A stretch of DNA of 64,000 nt from Paractinoplanes lichenicola (GCF_016785085.1 NZ_JAENHO010000010.1:248001-312000); one strand, 5' to 3'. Positions 19,747-27,449 are shown, counted from the stretch's first letter. The notes: generated by a model not told the origin, from the letters alone. Numbers and translations are program-made.

Positions 19747-20214
19747 ATGACTTTCGACTCGCGGCGCGGAACCTACGGCGCCCGCCAGCCCAAAGGGTGG
19801 CTCCTGCGGCTCGGTAACAAGATCATGAGCGGGCGGGTGCGTAAGGGCGGCCGGATGATGGGCTTCAACGTGCTCGTCCTGACCACTGTGGGCCGCCGCA
19901 GCGGGGCCGAGCGGGCCAACCCGGTCGGCTGGTTCGCCGCGCCCGACGGCAGCAAGCTGATAGTCGCCTCGGCCAACGGCGCGGCCGACAACCCGGCCTG
20001 GTATTACAACCTGGCCGTCCACCCCGACGTGCGCATCGAGGTCGACGGGCGCGTCGAGGAGGTCACCGCCGAGCAGCTTCACGGTGACGAGCGGGAGCAG
20101 GCCTGGCGGGCGATCGTGGCCGAGGCGCCGCGCTTCGCGCAGTACGAGACCAAGACCGACCGCGAGCTGCCGATCATCCGGCTACGATCCCGCGGGGCAA
20201 CCGCGGCGCCGTGA
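19747..20214 (+). CDS. Deazaflavin (F420)-dependent nitroreductase family protein
   Basis: This 155-residue protein has the split beta-barrel fold of the DUF385/Ddn group. Typical motifs are VLVLTTVGRRSGAERANPVGWF and DNPAWYYNLAVHPDVRIEVDG (each shown in part). Relatives such as mycobacterial Ddn use reduced F420 to reduce quinones or nitro-compounds. AAGGGGG precedes the ATG at 19747. Its 3' end overlaps the convergent GNAT gene by 41 bp. Cofactor use is inferred from family. Confidence 0.8.
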   Translation: MTFDSRRGTYGARQPKGWLLRLGNKIMSGRVRKGGRMMGFNVLVLTTVGRRSGAERANPVGWFAAPDGSKLIVASANGAADNPAWYYNLAVHPDVRIEVDGRVEEVTAEQLHGDEREQAWRAIVAEAPRFAQYETKTDRELPIIRLRSRGATAAP

Positions 20215-20683
20215 TGGAGAAGCACAGCGAAGGTGCTCCGTGGTCGTCGCGACGACCGGTCTCGTGGAATCCGAGCCGGTGCAGAATGTGAATCGAGCGC
20301 CGATGGGCGGCGTAAGCCTCGGCCGTGATCTCGCGCAAGCCCAGCTCGCCGAACCCGTATCGCAGGCCGGCGGCCACCGCGGCCCGGCCGAGACCGCGCC
20401 CCCAAAGGTTTCGGAGGCCGATCAAGAACCCGATTTCGCGGCGCTCCGGATCCTCACCGTAGAAGTCGACGTAGCCCACCAGATCGTCGCCGGCACGCAC
20501 CCCGAGGCGGAGGAACCCGGGCGGCGGCTCCTTAATCAGGTCCGCGTGGTGGCGCAGGTATTCGTCGGCTGAGCGCGTCGGCGGCCAACCGGCCTCCCGG
20601 ACGAACTCGGGATCTGTGGCCCACGCGGCTATGACCGGCGCGTCGCGCGCAGTCAGGCGGCGCAGGACGACGGGTTCCCCCAT
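20174..20683 (-). CDS. GNAT acetyltransferase, RimJ-like
   Basis: This 169-residue acyl-CoA transferase has the RimJ/RimL-type layout: LRRLTARDAPVIAAW at the N-terminus, GFLIGLRNLWGRGLGRAAV as the acetyl-CoA pyrophosphate loop, and the HRRSIHILHRLGFHETGR motif. It probably acetylates an N-terminus or small amine; the substrate is unknown. It overlaps the end of the nitroreductase gene. It lies just outside the left border of the integrated element. Confidence 0.82.
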   Translation of the reverse strand: MGEPVVLRRLTARDAPVIAAWATDPEFVREAGWPPTRSADEYLRHHADLIKEPPPGFLRLGVRAGDDLVGYVDFYGEDPERREIGFLIGLRNLWGRGLGRAAVAAGLRYGFGELGLREITAEAYAAHRRSIHILHRLGFHETGRRDDHGAPSLCFSITAPRLPRGIVAG

Positions 20684-20695
20684 CGCCCCAGCGTA

Positions 20696-20741
20696 GGCGC
20701 CGGGGACGTCTCGCGGGCTGTGGCCAGACGTCCCCGGCGCC
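20696..20741 (-). terminator. Strong hairpin, original terminator of the lyase gene
   Basis: A perfect 16-bp stem (20696-20711 with 20726-20741) with a 14-nt loop lies 6 bp after the displaced stop codon of the rhamnogalacturonan lyase (20747-20749). Before the element inserted, it would have terminated that gene. It is now about 15 kb away from the gene body. Confidence 0.8.
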
Positions 20742-20746
20742 GGGCC

Positions 20747-20796
20747 TCAGCCGATCGCGAAGGACGGGTGCGGCGGCTGGTTGTAGGCGGTGTTCT
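20747..20796 (-). pseudogene. Displaced 3' tail of the PL11 lyase gene
   Basis: Read on the minus strand, this stretch encodes NTAYNQPPHPSFAIG and a stop. That matches the C-terminus NTAYNQPPHPSFALS of the lyase gene at 35666-37852. It is the original chromosomal end of that gene, cut off by the integrated element. Confidence 0.9.
20766..20796. other. attL core (31-bp direct repeat)
   Basis: This 31-bp sequence is identical to 35685-35715, and the next bases differ on both sides. The two copies are 14,919 bp apart and flank int, xis, rep and tra genes. The core lies within lyase codons for the motif NTAYNQPPHP. Confidence 0.92.
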
Positions 20797-21015
20797 CCCG
20801 ACCGTCCTCATTGGCCTCCTGGTGGTGGTCGCCCTCGCCCATGTTCACCAGGCATTTAGAACGTCAGTGCTAGTCAGTGTTGGTCGGCTTTGGTCAACGC
20901 TTGAAGGCCCCTCGACGGCCCCGACGGCCCGAAGACGGCCCAGCGGCGGTGTTGATTCATACGCGAGGGGGGGCCGCCTACCTGAGCGGGCATCCCGTCG
21001 CGCAGGCCACGCCCG

Positions 21016-21090
21016 GCCAGGCCGCGCCTGCCCGGGCAAGGTGGAGCACCCCACGTCTGACCGACCTTGCCCGGGCAGGCGCGGCCTGGC
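21016..21090. repeat. 27-bp perfect inverted repeat
   Basis: Arms 21016-21042 and 21064-21090 are exact reverse complements around a 21-nt loop. Each arm contains the palindrome GCCCGGGC. The structure is much longer than a normal terminator stem. It could be an origin or transfer locus, or a strong terminator shielding the element from outside transcription. Confidence 0.85.
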
Positions 21091-21487
21091 TGCCTCCCGG
21101 TGTGCGATGGAGACCCGCCGGGCTTCGGCATCCCAGAGCCGCCGGGTCCAGGGCGGGTAGCCCGGCCGCCGGAGGCACGGCCCGGGTGCAGGGTCGGAGA
21201 TCCTGCCCGCCGGAGGCTGCCCGTCCGTGTCGGTGGCCGACTGCGCGCCGGAGACCCGATCGCTGAGCGCTGGCGTTCCGTCCCCCGCTGCTCGATTCAG
21301 CCCTGGCCGCCCGTACCCGAGGACGGCCGGGGCTTCGGCGTGTCCGCCGGTAGACGCGTGTCCCTATGTCGGCTCGCGCCGTGAGCGCAGCGGCAAGGCG
21401 CGAACGGCCGGCACATCCGGGCGGGGCGTGCGGGCCGCCGGTTCTGCGGCCCGCCTTGAAGATGTAGAGAAAGTTCTCACCGCGAGA

Positions 21488-21513
21488 TCACAGCTGTCTT
21501 GTCACAGCTGTCT
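21488..21513 (+). repeat. Twin 12-bp repeats TCACAGCTGTCT
   Basis: The 12-mer occurs at 21488-21499 and 21502-21513, and each copy contains the palindrome ACAGCTGT. The pair lies in the loop of a larger imperfect inverted repeat (21448-21553). It is a candidate protein-binding site. Confidence 0.7.
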
Positions 21514-21581
21514 ATCGCGCCCATCGTTTCTGTACGTCTTCAAGGCGGCCCGAAACGGGCCGCTCACGCCGCCGCCTGGGC

Positions 21582-21622
21582 GCGAGCTCGGCCCCTGGCA
21601 AGCCGGGCGGGGCCGAGCTCGC
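21582..21622. repeat. 14-bp perfect inverted repeat
   Basis: Arms 21582-21595 and 21609-21622 pair perfectly around a 13-nt loop. It could be a terminator or part of the element's origin or transfer region; no gene ends beside it. Confidence 0.8.
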
Positions 21623-21908
21623 AAGCAGCCCGTCGGCTGGCGTGCAGAAGGCGTGGGTCGGGCCTTACCGAAGGACTGACGAAAGCCAAGAGTTCGGTTA
21701 GCGCGCGGCCGACCGGCACGGCCAAGGTGACGCGGACCAGCTGCCCACGCCAGCGCCGTTGCGCGCAGGCGGGGCGGAGAGATAGGTCGCGGTGACTGCG
21801 CCTCCGGCGGGGGCACTCCGGCTCAGGGATGGACGCGCTCCCCGTCACCCCCGCCCCGGGCAGAGCCGAGCAGACCCCGGCCGGCGCCCACCGGCCTGGG
21901 TGCCCGAG

Positions 21909-21927
21909 TGTCAAGGCCGTCTTGACG
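21909..21927. repeat. GTCAAG-N5-CTTGAC dyad, copy 1
   Basis: TGTCAAG-GCCGT-CTTGACG. The same spaced dyad recurs at 29431-29449 and 34198-34216 inside the element, and I did not notice it elsewhere in the window. Confidence 0.7.
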
Positions 21928-22085
21928 CGGCGCTCGCCGGCCGTGCCCCGCTCCCGCGGTGGGCGGGTCGATGGTGACGGGATGGGCCTTGACAAGCCAC
22001 CAGTCGCAACTGTCTGGCGTTGTGCAAGATTTGTCCAACCAGATAGGGATGGTGCTCATAGGGTGACGCTGGTTAAATACTGTCT

Positions 22086-22652
22086 ATGCAAAATACCCCT
22101 TGGTGGGGCGTTCCTGTCGTGGCGGGAATCTTCGCTTTCCTAGGCGTTATTCTCGCGCAGGTCGTTTCCGTCGTGATCGAGAATGGACGCGCAAAAAGAG
22201 AAGACAGGGTTCGCTGGCATACTCAGCGGCGCGAGCTATATGCAGAATTCTTAAAATCAGCAATTGCTTACCTGGATGAAATTCATCGAAAAATCAATGA
22301 GAACGATTTCAACGAAAAACGGATGGAGAATTATCCTGGCGAATTGCTCGTAAAGCAATTGGAACTAAACTTCATCGCATCGGACGAGGTTCAGAAATCG
22401 GCTCAAGAGCTTTCGCAGGCTCTCCGCGTAGCGAACAAAAGTTCAAGCCCGGGGTCTGATGGTGCTGTGCTCGATTCCGCGATTGAAAAACTACTCGACT
22501 TCGAGGATGCGGTTCGAGGTGAATTCGGCTTGAAGAAGGTGTCCAGTCCAAATTTGGGCATATTTGTTCGGATTAGGCAACCGAGAAAAATGGTAAAGGC
22601 GGATACGCCCGCGATCGATCAGGAGGCGCCCACCCGACATGCGAGTGACTAA
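22086..22652 (+). CDS. AT-richer cargo gene, small membrane protein
   Basis: This 188-residue protein has one N-terminal transmembrane helix (about residues 7-32, VPVVAGIFAFLGVILAQVVS) followed by a basic, helical cytoplasmic domain rich in Lys, Glu and Asn. Codon usage is visibly poorer in G and C than in all neighbours, so it was probably acquired from another source. It starts at ATG 22086, a few bases after TTAAATAC. I do not recognise the family. Its place at the element's edge is where AICEs usually carry accessory genes; a defence or immunity role is possible but unsupported. Confidence 0.65.
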   Translation: MQNTPWWGVPVVAGIFAFLGVILAQVVSVVIENGRAKREDRVRWHTQRRELYAEFLKSAIAYLDEIHRKINENDFNEKRMENYPGELLVKQLELNFIASDEVQKSAQELSQALRVANKSSSPGSDGAVLDSAIEKLLDFEDAVRGEFGLKKVSSPNLGIFVRIRQPRKMVKADTPAIDQEAPTRHASD

Positions 22653-22785
22653 CTGGGTGACAATCACCCTTGACCGTGATGGACATCTGTGGACTTAGAC
22701 GTATCAGTATGAGCAGGTCCAAAAGATGTTGACCAAGCTCATTCAAGATCATAAGTTGCCTGGGGGTCAAGGTGTCGGCGGATGA
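22639..22785 (+). pseudogene. Possible small ORF broken by one in-frame TAG
   Basis: From ATG 22639 the frame reads MRVTNWVTITLDRDGHLWT, meets TAG at 22696-22698, then continues TYQYEQVQKMLTKLIQDHKL and stops at 22783-22785. Both halves look like coherent protein, so this may be a small gene with a nonsense mutation. It overlaps the end of the preceding gene. Evidence is weak. Confidence 0.3.
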
Positions 22786-22806
22786 AGCTATGCGACCCGG
22801 CTGGAT

Positions 22807-23253
22807 TTAGGCGGCGGCCGCCGTGTCCAGGAATTGGGTGCCGTCGTGGTGTCGGACCATTGGGGCCGCGTGGGGTGGTAATGCGTCGAGGATTCGGGTG
22901 GCGAAGACTTCGTCCATCTCGGCGGCAACGCGGTCGGCGGTCCACCAGGCGACATCAGCCGACTCTTCTGTTGGGTGCGGTTCGCCGCTGACAGGCCGGG
23001 CTAGGAAGACCATCGCAACGACGCCGAGCTTCATGTTCTTGTAAATGCCGGTGAGTTGGATCGGCTCGACAACGACGCCGGTCTCTTCCTCTACCTCTCG
23101 TCGTACGCCGTCTTCGATGGTCTCGCCGATTTCGAGAACTCCGCCCGGTAGCTGCCATGCGCCGTTGTCGTGGCGTTGGATGACCAGTACTTGTCCGTGG
23201 TTGTCGGTGACGACGGCGGCGACGCTGACGGAATGGCGCGGTGTGTCAGTCAC
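22807..23253 (-). CDS. Nudix hydrolase, Pif-like
   Basis: This 148-residue protein has a complete Nudix box: GG at LPGGVLEIGETIEDG followed by RREVEEETGVV, with all acidic metal ligands. Nudix enzymes hydrolyse nucleoside diphosphates linked to another group. In the related element pSAM2, a Nudix protein (Pif) blocks redundant transfer between cells already carrying the element; this gene sits at the equivalent accessory position. It is the last gene of a leftward operon with a PP2C-like gene, overlapping it by 4 bp. The transfer-immunity role is inference. Confidence 0.82.
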   Translation of the reverse strand: MTDTPRHSVSVAAVVTDNHGQVLVIQRHDNGAWQLPGGVLEIGETIEDGVRREVEEETGVVVEPIQLTGIYKNMKLGVVAMVFLARPVSGEPHPTEESADVAWWTADRVAAEMDEVFATRILDALPPHAAPMVRHHDGTQFLDTAAAA

Positions 23254-24080
23254 GGAGTCTCCTCGAAGAGGCAGAGGGCTGCGGTGGCGTCGTCGTGGCG
23301 TTTGTAACGGGGGTATCGGTCTGCTGCGGGGTCACCGTTCTCGGCCTGGCGGACTCGTCGGATCAGCTCGTGGGGGCCGTCGTCGACGAGAACGTCTATC
23401 AGTTGCCGCCAGTCCAAGAGTTGATACGGGTCCACGGCGCATGATGTGCCATCGGTTAACAGAGCAGCCTGGCGAACTCGGTCCGAGCCGTGCAGCGGGA
23501 GCGTGCCAGTCACCGCTTCGTGGGCGGCGGCTGGTGTCGCGCCTGCGATCCAGTACCCGTCGGGCTGATTGGTCAGCGCGTACTTTCCGGGCGTCTGGCC
23601 AACGATGGGCCCAGTCACTGTGCCGTCGGCTAGCGCCCTCTGCCGTAGCCGCGCGATGACCCTGGCGAACCGCTCGTCGGTGAGCGCGGTAACGGAGTCG
23701 CCCTGGTCAATGACCAGAGTGCAGTCCGACAGAATCAAATAGTCCAAGGTGCTGCCGATTGCGCGTACGAGGCATACCGTCGCGGCCGGCGTGGCAGGGT
23801 TCGCCAGGTCGCAGGCGCCGTCATGGTCCGGCCGTACCCGGTCGATGCCCTCTGCCAGCATCGAAGCCAGCGGGGCGGACGGGCTGAGCGCTGCGACGTC
23901 GTGCAGCCGCGCAACAAGACGCCTTACGTACCAGGCTGGTCCGTGAACGCATCCGGTGTCGATGTTTGACGGCTTGGTCACGCCGTCAAAGACCCCGACT
24001 AGGTTCCCGACGTGAATGGTGCCGTCCTCATTCTCCGGGCGCCCGGGTGCTGGCTCAGACCCCGACCGGACTCGCATCAT
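23250..24080 (-). CDS. PP2C-like phosphatase-fold protein
   Basis: This 276-residue protein starts MMRVRSGSEPAPGRPENED and contains VGVFDGVTKP, a metal-binding DG motif like the one of PP2C phosphatases. The strand YLILSDCTLVID follows, and RYPRYKRHDDATAALCLF forms the end with a DD pair. Similar proteins are frequent in actinomycete mobile elements. It may dephosphorylate a protein, but some ligands differ from canonical PP2C, so activity is unproven. ATG 24080 or 24077 both overlap the gntR stop. Confidence 0.65.
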   Translation of the reverse strand: MMRVRSGSEPAPGRPENEDGTIHVGNLVGVFDGVTKPSNIDTGCVHGPAWYVRRLVARLHDVAALSPSAPLASMLAEGIDRVRPDHDGACDLANPATPAATVCLVRAIGSTLDYLILSDCTLVIDQGDSVTALTDERFARVIARLRQRALADGTVTGPIVGQTPGKYALTNQPDGYWIAGATPAAAHEAVTGTLPLHGSDRVRQAALLTDGTSCAVDPYQLLDWRQLIDVLVDDGPHELIRRVRQAENGDPAADRYPRYKRHDDATAALCLFEETP

Positions 24081-24868
24081 CGCTCGTCGCTCACTGGTTT
24101 GTCGCGCCAGGCGTAGCCCAAGGTCCACAGATGGCATGGCATGACGTGAATGCAGGCTTCTACCGGCATGTCCGCGGCTGTGTATGCGATGTGCCAGATC
24201 TCGAAGACCCACTGGGACGGGTCTAGGCCGAGTGTCCGGTACTCGGGCTCTGTCGGCGGTCTGGCAGTCACGTCCTCGCTGAATCGCACAACGCCGTACC
24301 CGAGATCGGCTAGTCGGCCGTATGAGCCGCCGGGTCCGGCGTTGGCCTGCATCAGCGCTTCGCTTTTCTTGGTGATCGGCCAGGGGAAGTACGAGTCTGC
24401 GATCTGGGTGGGTTCGTCGTTGGCGTACAGCACGCGGCTGCGCAGAAGGGTGCGATCAGTCGTGTCTAGGCCAAGGGCAGCGGCTACAGCTGGCGGGGTC
24501 TCCACTTCGCCGATGTGCCGATAGTCAGTTCGCGATTTGAGGTTGAGTTTGCGTACTTCGACCTCGCCCGCGCCCGTGCCCTCTTGGCGTGCGGCGTATC
24601 GGGATTGCGAGTCGCGGTAGATGCGGGGAACCGAGCGCACCGTGGTGCCGGCGCCGCGTCGGACCTTGACGTCTCCCGAGGATCGGAGCAGTCCGACGGC
24701 GCGGTTCACCGTGACGCGGGAGACGCCGAACTCGCTCGCGAGGCGATCTTCGCTGGGGAGTAGAGAGCCAGCCGCGTATGTGCCGTCTTGGATGCGGGTG
24801 CGGATCAAGTCAGCGATCTGAGCGTATTGCGGTCGCTGGTTCTCGATCACCTTTGCTCCCTTAGTCAT
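24077..24868 (-). CDS. GntR-family regulator, KorSA-like
   Basis: This 263-residue protein has an N-terminal winged helix (PQYAQIADLIRTRIQDGTYA, LPSEDRLASEFGVSRVTVNR) and a C-terminal UTRA-type effector domain (LLRSRVLYANDEPTQIADSYFPW in part, HVMPCHLW). In AICEs such as pSAM2, the GntR protein KorSA represses transfer and replication genes. ATG 24868 begins where homology begins. The palindrome GTAAGACGTCTTAC sits 3 bp upstream of the start codon, with more copies up to the divergent tra-side operon, which points to autoregulation. It heads the leftward operon with the PP2C-like and Nudix genes. Confidence 0.85.
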   Translation of the reverse strand: MTKGAKVIENQRPQYAQIADLIRTRIQDGTYAAGSLLPSEDRLASEFGVSRVTVNRAVGLLRSSGDVKVRRGAGTTVRSVPRIYRDSQSRYAARQEGTGAGEVEVRKLNLKSRTDYRHIGEVETPPAVAAALGLDTTDRTLLRSRVLYANDEPTQIADSYFPWPITKKSEALMQANAGPGGSYGRLADLGYGVVRFSEDVTARPPTEPEYRTLGLDPSQWVFEIWHIAYTAADMPVEACIHVMPCHLWTLGYAWRDKPVSDER

Positions 24869-24871
24869 CTC

Positions 24872-24885
24872 GTAAGACGTCTTAC
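24872..24885. promoter_or_regulatory. GntR operator 1, GTAAGACGTCTTAC
   Basis: This is a perfect 14-bp palindrome immediately upstream of the gntR start. Its half-site GACGTCTTAC recurs at 24949-24958 (GACGTCTTAC followed by GTCTTGCG), so a regulator probably occupies several sites in this 178-bp divergent region. Confidence 0.7.
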
Positions 24886-25000
24886 CGACCATCGTACGCG
24901 TTGCGGGCTTGACGGCATCGCACCCGCGCCCGACCCGTTGTGCCAAGAGACGTCTTACGTCTTGCGTATCACTCCGCGTGGTTCTACGGTTACGACTTAC

Positions 25001-25014
25001 GTAAGACGTCTGAG
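25001..25014. promoter_or_regulatory. GntR operator 2, near the rightward operon
   Basis: GTAAGACGTCTGAG matches the perfect operator in 12 of 14 positions and is preceded by CTTAC, forming the palindrome CTTACGTAAG. It lies 32 bp upstream of the first rightward gene, where it would repress the transfer operon. Confidence 0.6.
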
Positions 25015-25046
25015 GTCGACGGTGTCGACCGAGAGGGGAGGGTTCG

Positions 25047-25913
25047 ATGTCGGAGAAGCCGTCATCTAGGAAAGGGGTACGGGAGTTCGCCATCGTGGAG
25101 CCGCCGGTTTCACAGTGGTACGCCCGGCGCGCCGGAGTTACGGCTCTGGTTGCTGGTCTGACGGTTATTGCGCTGGCGACGGCTGTAGCTAGCGCATTTG
25201 TTCGACTGCCGGTGGCGGGTGTAGTTGGCGCTTTGGCCGGCATGGCCTGTGCAGGCATGACCTATGTGCTGGTGCGGGTTTGGCCGGTGCTGCGGACGTT
25301 GTGGTGGTGGTCGTTCGAGATCATCACTGCGGTAGCCGGGGTCGGTGCCTGGGTTCTGCTGGCTCACTTGTCGACTTGGTGGGTCGCTTCGGTGGTCCTG
25401 CTGACGGCGGCTGCTGCGGTGTTCGTGCCGGGTCGGTCGCGTCGGTTCGTGTGGGCGTGGTCGTGGTGTGCGGTGGTTCGTCACCGGCTGCGCCTGTGTT
25501 TCGCGACGTTGGTGCGTTCGCAGGTGCGGGTGACCGGTGGTCGCCCGGCGGCTTTGCCGTTGCTGTTGTGGGCGCGTCCGACGCTCGCGGGCGAGCGGGT
25601 GTGGCTGTGGCTGCGGCCCGGTCTGTCGCTGGAGGACCTGGAAGGTAAGGCGACGCTGATCGCTGTGGCCTGCGTAGCTAAGCAGGTCCGGATTTCGTCC
25701 GCGTCGGAGCGGTTTGCAGCGCTGCTGCGCGTCGATGTTTCCCGGCGTGACCCGCTGAAGGGTCGCGTCGATTCGCCGTTGGCGCTGTTCATCCCGAGCC
25801 TGCGTGACCCCGAAGCGGATGTGCCGGTGTCGCCAGCTGTCCCGCCGATCGGTCTGGAGCTGGACGACGTCGAAGAGCCGGTATCCGAACCGCCTCGTGG
25901 GGGTCGCCGGTGA
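25047..25913 (+). CDS. Membrane protein heading the transfer operon
   Basis: This 288-residue protein has four to five hydrophobic helices between residues 28 and 130 and then a soluble C-terminal half ending in an acidic, proline-rich tail. GAGAGGGGAGGG lies before the ATG. In related AICEs the DNA pump TraB has N-terminal membrane helices followed by the FtsK ATPase. Here the ATPase gene lacks helices, so this protein may supply the membrane part. That is inference; no catalytic motif is visible. Confidence 0.65.
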   Translation: MSEKPSSRKGVREFAIVEPPVSQWYARRAGVTALVAGLTVIALATAVASAFVRLPVAGVVGALAGMACAGMTYVLVRVWPVLRTLWWWSFEIITAVAGVGAWVLLAHLSTWWVASVVLLTAAAAVFVPGRSRRFVWAWSWCAVVRHRLRLCFATLVRSQVRVTGGRPAALPLLLWARPTLAGERVWLWLRPGLSLEDLEGKATLIAVACVAKQVRISSASERFAALLRVDVSRRDPLKGRVDSPLALFIPSLRDPEADVPVSPAVPPIGLELDDVEEPVSEPPRGGRR

Positions 25914-26116
25914 TGACGGTTCAAGCAGTCGTGATCGGCGTTGCGGAGGGACCCGCGCGTATCGAGCCGATGAAGTTCGGCGGCGAGGTCTGGATCCAGA
26001 TCGGGCAGCTGTCGCTGTACCTGAAAGCGCCAGACATCGAGCGACTGGCGATCGCTCTGGAACAAGCCCAAGAGGTGTTGCGAGACGACACCTCGACAAC
26101 GAAAGGCAAGGAGTAA
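25913..26116 (+). CDS. Small hypothetical protein
   Basis: This 67-residue protein has no membrane segment, starting MTVQAVVIGVAEGPARIEP and ending with a charged helix. The ATG overlaps the upstream stop (TGATG), so it is translated as part of the operon. Short proteins at this place are common in AICEs. I recognise no domain. Confidence 0.6.
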   Translation: MTVQAVVIGVAEGPARIEPMKFGGEVWIQIGQLSLYLKAPDIERLAIALEQAQEVLRDDTSTTKGKE

Positions 26117-26122
26117 CAAGAG

Positions 26123-26575
26123 ATGGCGAACGAAACCAGCATCACCGTGATCGGCAACCTGACCGCCGACCCGGAGGTCCGGTTCCTGGAAAACGGCATC
26201 GCGATGGCGAAGTTCACCGTGGCGTCCACTCCGCGGACTTTGGACCGCGAGTCGGGGCAGTGGAAGGACGGCGAGCCGCTGTTCCTCAACTGCACCGCTT
26301 GGCGTGACATGGCCGAGCACATCGCCGAGTCCCTGACCAAGGGAACCCGGGTGGTCGTGCAGGGCCGGCTGCGTCAGTCGCGGTGGGAGGACAAGGAGAC
26401 CGGGCAGCAGCGTTCGGGTTATGGCCTGGACGTGGACGAGATTGGTCCGAGCCTGCGGTTCGCTTCGGCGAAGGTGCAGCGGATGAACCGCAGCGGCAAG
26501 AGTGACGGGTTCACCCCGGACACGGTGCCGGACGACGCCTGGAACACCGCGTCGCCTGCCCAGGCGGCGGCGTGA
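26123..26575 (+). CDS. ssb: Single-stranded DNA-binding protein
   Basis: This 150-residue protein has the OB fold of bacterial SSB: ETSITVIGNLTADPEVRF, AKFTVASTPR, LFLNCTAWRDMAEHIAESL, GTRVVVQGRLRQSRWED. The C-terminal tail lacks the acidic DDDIPF motif, as in many plasmid-borne SSBs. It probably coats single strands made during rolling-circle replication of the element. AAGGAG precedes the ATG. It lies between the putative membrane and ATPase transfer genes. Confidence 0.88.
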   Translation: MANETSITVIGNLTADPEVRFLENGIAMAKFTVASTPRTLDRESGQWKDGEPLFLNCTAWRDMAEHIAESLTKGTRVVVQGRLRQSRWEDKETGQQRSGYGLDVDEIGPSLRFASAKVQRMNRSGKSDGFTPDTVPDDAWNTASPAQAAA

Positions 26576-26576
26576 G

Positions 26577-27449
26577 GTGGCTCCGGTGCTGTTAGCCGAC
26601 ACCGACGACGGCCCGGTTGAGCTGGGTCCGGCGTTGAGCATCTTCGACCCGGTGTACTTCGGGATCGACGAGTTCGGCCAGCCGAAGCGGGTTCCGCTGA
26701 TTGAGCGCAACATTTTGATCGGTGGCGAGCCGGGCTCGGGTAAGTCGGGTCTTCTCAACGGCATCGTCGCGCACGCGGCTTTGTCGCTGGACTGCCGGTT
26801 GGTGTTGCTCGACGGTAAGCGTGTCGAGCTGGGCCAGTGGCGTAAGTGCGCGGACGTGTTCGTCGGCCCGAACATCGAGCAGGCGTTGAAGCTGCTCAGG
26901 CGGCTGCAGATCATGATGGACCGCCGGTACGACTTCTTGGAGGAGTGCGAACGCCGGAAGATCGTTCCGGGTGACGTATTCACCGCGTACCTGCTGGCCA
27001 TCGACGAGATCGCCTACTTCTCGGCCACGGTGGGCTCCAAGCAGCAGAAGGAAGAGTTCAACCTGCTGCTGCGTGACCTGGTCGCCCGGGGCCGAGCGAT
27101 CGGCCTGATCGTCGCCGCCGCTACCCAGCGGCCCAGCTCGAAGATCATCGACACCGACCTGCGTGACCTGTTCGCGTGGCGGTTCGCCGGCCGGTGCACC
27201 AACGACAGCTCGTCGGACATCGTCCTCGGGCACGGCTGGGTGCAGAAAGGCTGGTCGGCCAACACGATCAGCCCGAACAACCCCGGCGCCGGTCTGCTGA
27301 TCGCCGAGAACGGCAGCCCGGAACTCCTCAAAGTCGCCTACCTGGATGACCGCACCTGCGCGGCCATCGCCGCCTACGCGGCCACTCTGCGCGGCACTGC
27401 CCCGGCTACTGGCCGCCGGAAGCTCCGGCCGGTCCCGCTCGCGGCCTGA
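26577..27449 (+). CDS. FtsK/SpoIIIE-type transfer ATPase (TraB-like)
   Basis: This roughly 290-residue ATPase has Walker A IGGEPGSGKSGLLNG, Walker B YLLAIDEIAYF, and the AAATQRPSSKIIDTDLRDLF segment typical of FtsK motor domains. Actinomycete elements move double-stranded DNA with such a single TraB protein. This one is short, with no N-terminal membrane helices and little beyond the RecA-like core, so it may work with the membrane protein at 25047-25913. It starts at GTG 26577 (or 26586), just after the ssb stop. Confidence 0.85.
   Translation: MAPVLLADTDDGPVELGPALSIFDPVYFGIDEFGQPKRVPLIERNILIGGEPGSGKSGLLNGIVAHAALSLDCRLVLLDGKRVELGQWRKCADVFVGPNIEQALKLLRRLQIMMDRRYDFLEECERRKIVPGDVFTAYLLAIDEIAYFSATVGSKQQKEEFNLLLRDLVARGRAIGLIVAAATQRPSSKIIDTDLRDLFAWRFAGRCTNDSSSDIVLGHGWVQKGWSANTISPNNPGAGLLIAENGSPELLKVAYLDDRTCAAIAAYAATLRGTAPATGRRKLRPVPLAA

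Larger units (their letters stand above)
20797..22085. other. Hairpin-rich non-coding left end of the element
   Basis: I find no convincing gene in these 1.3 kb; the open frames have no family features and shadow each other. The stretch instead holds a 27-bp perfect inverted repeat (21016-21090) and a 9-bp stem at 21430-21438/21446-21454. An imperfect inverted repeat of about 27 bp (21448-21474 with 21527-21553) flanks twin 12-mers. There is also a 14-bp stem (21582-21622) and a GTCAAG dyad (21909-21927). This may be the cis-acting replication or transfer region. Confidence 0.6.

Noticed and set aside
20720..22030. Several short open frames in the left end of the element
   Set aside because: They overlap each other in many frames, have Arg/Pro-rich composition, lack ribosome sites and cover long inverted repeats.
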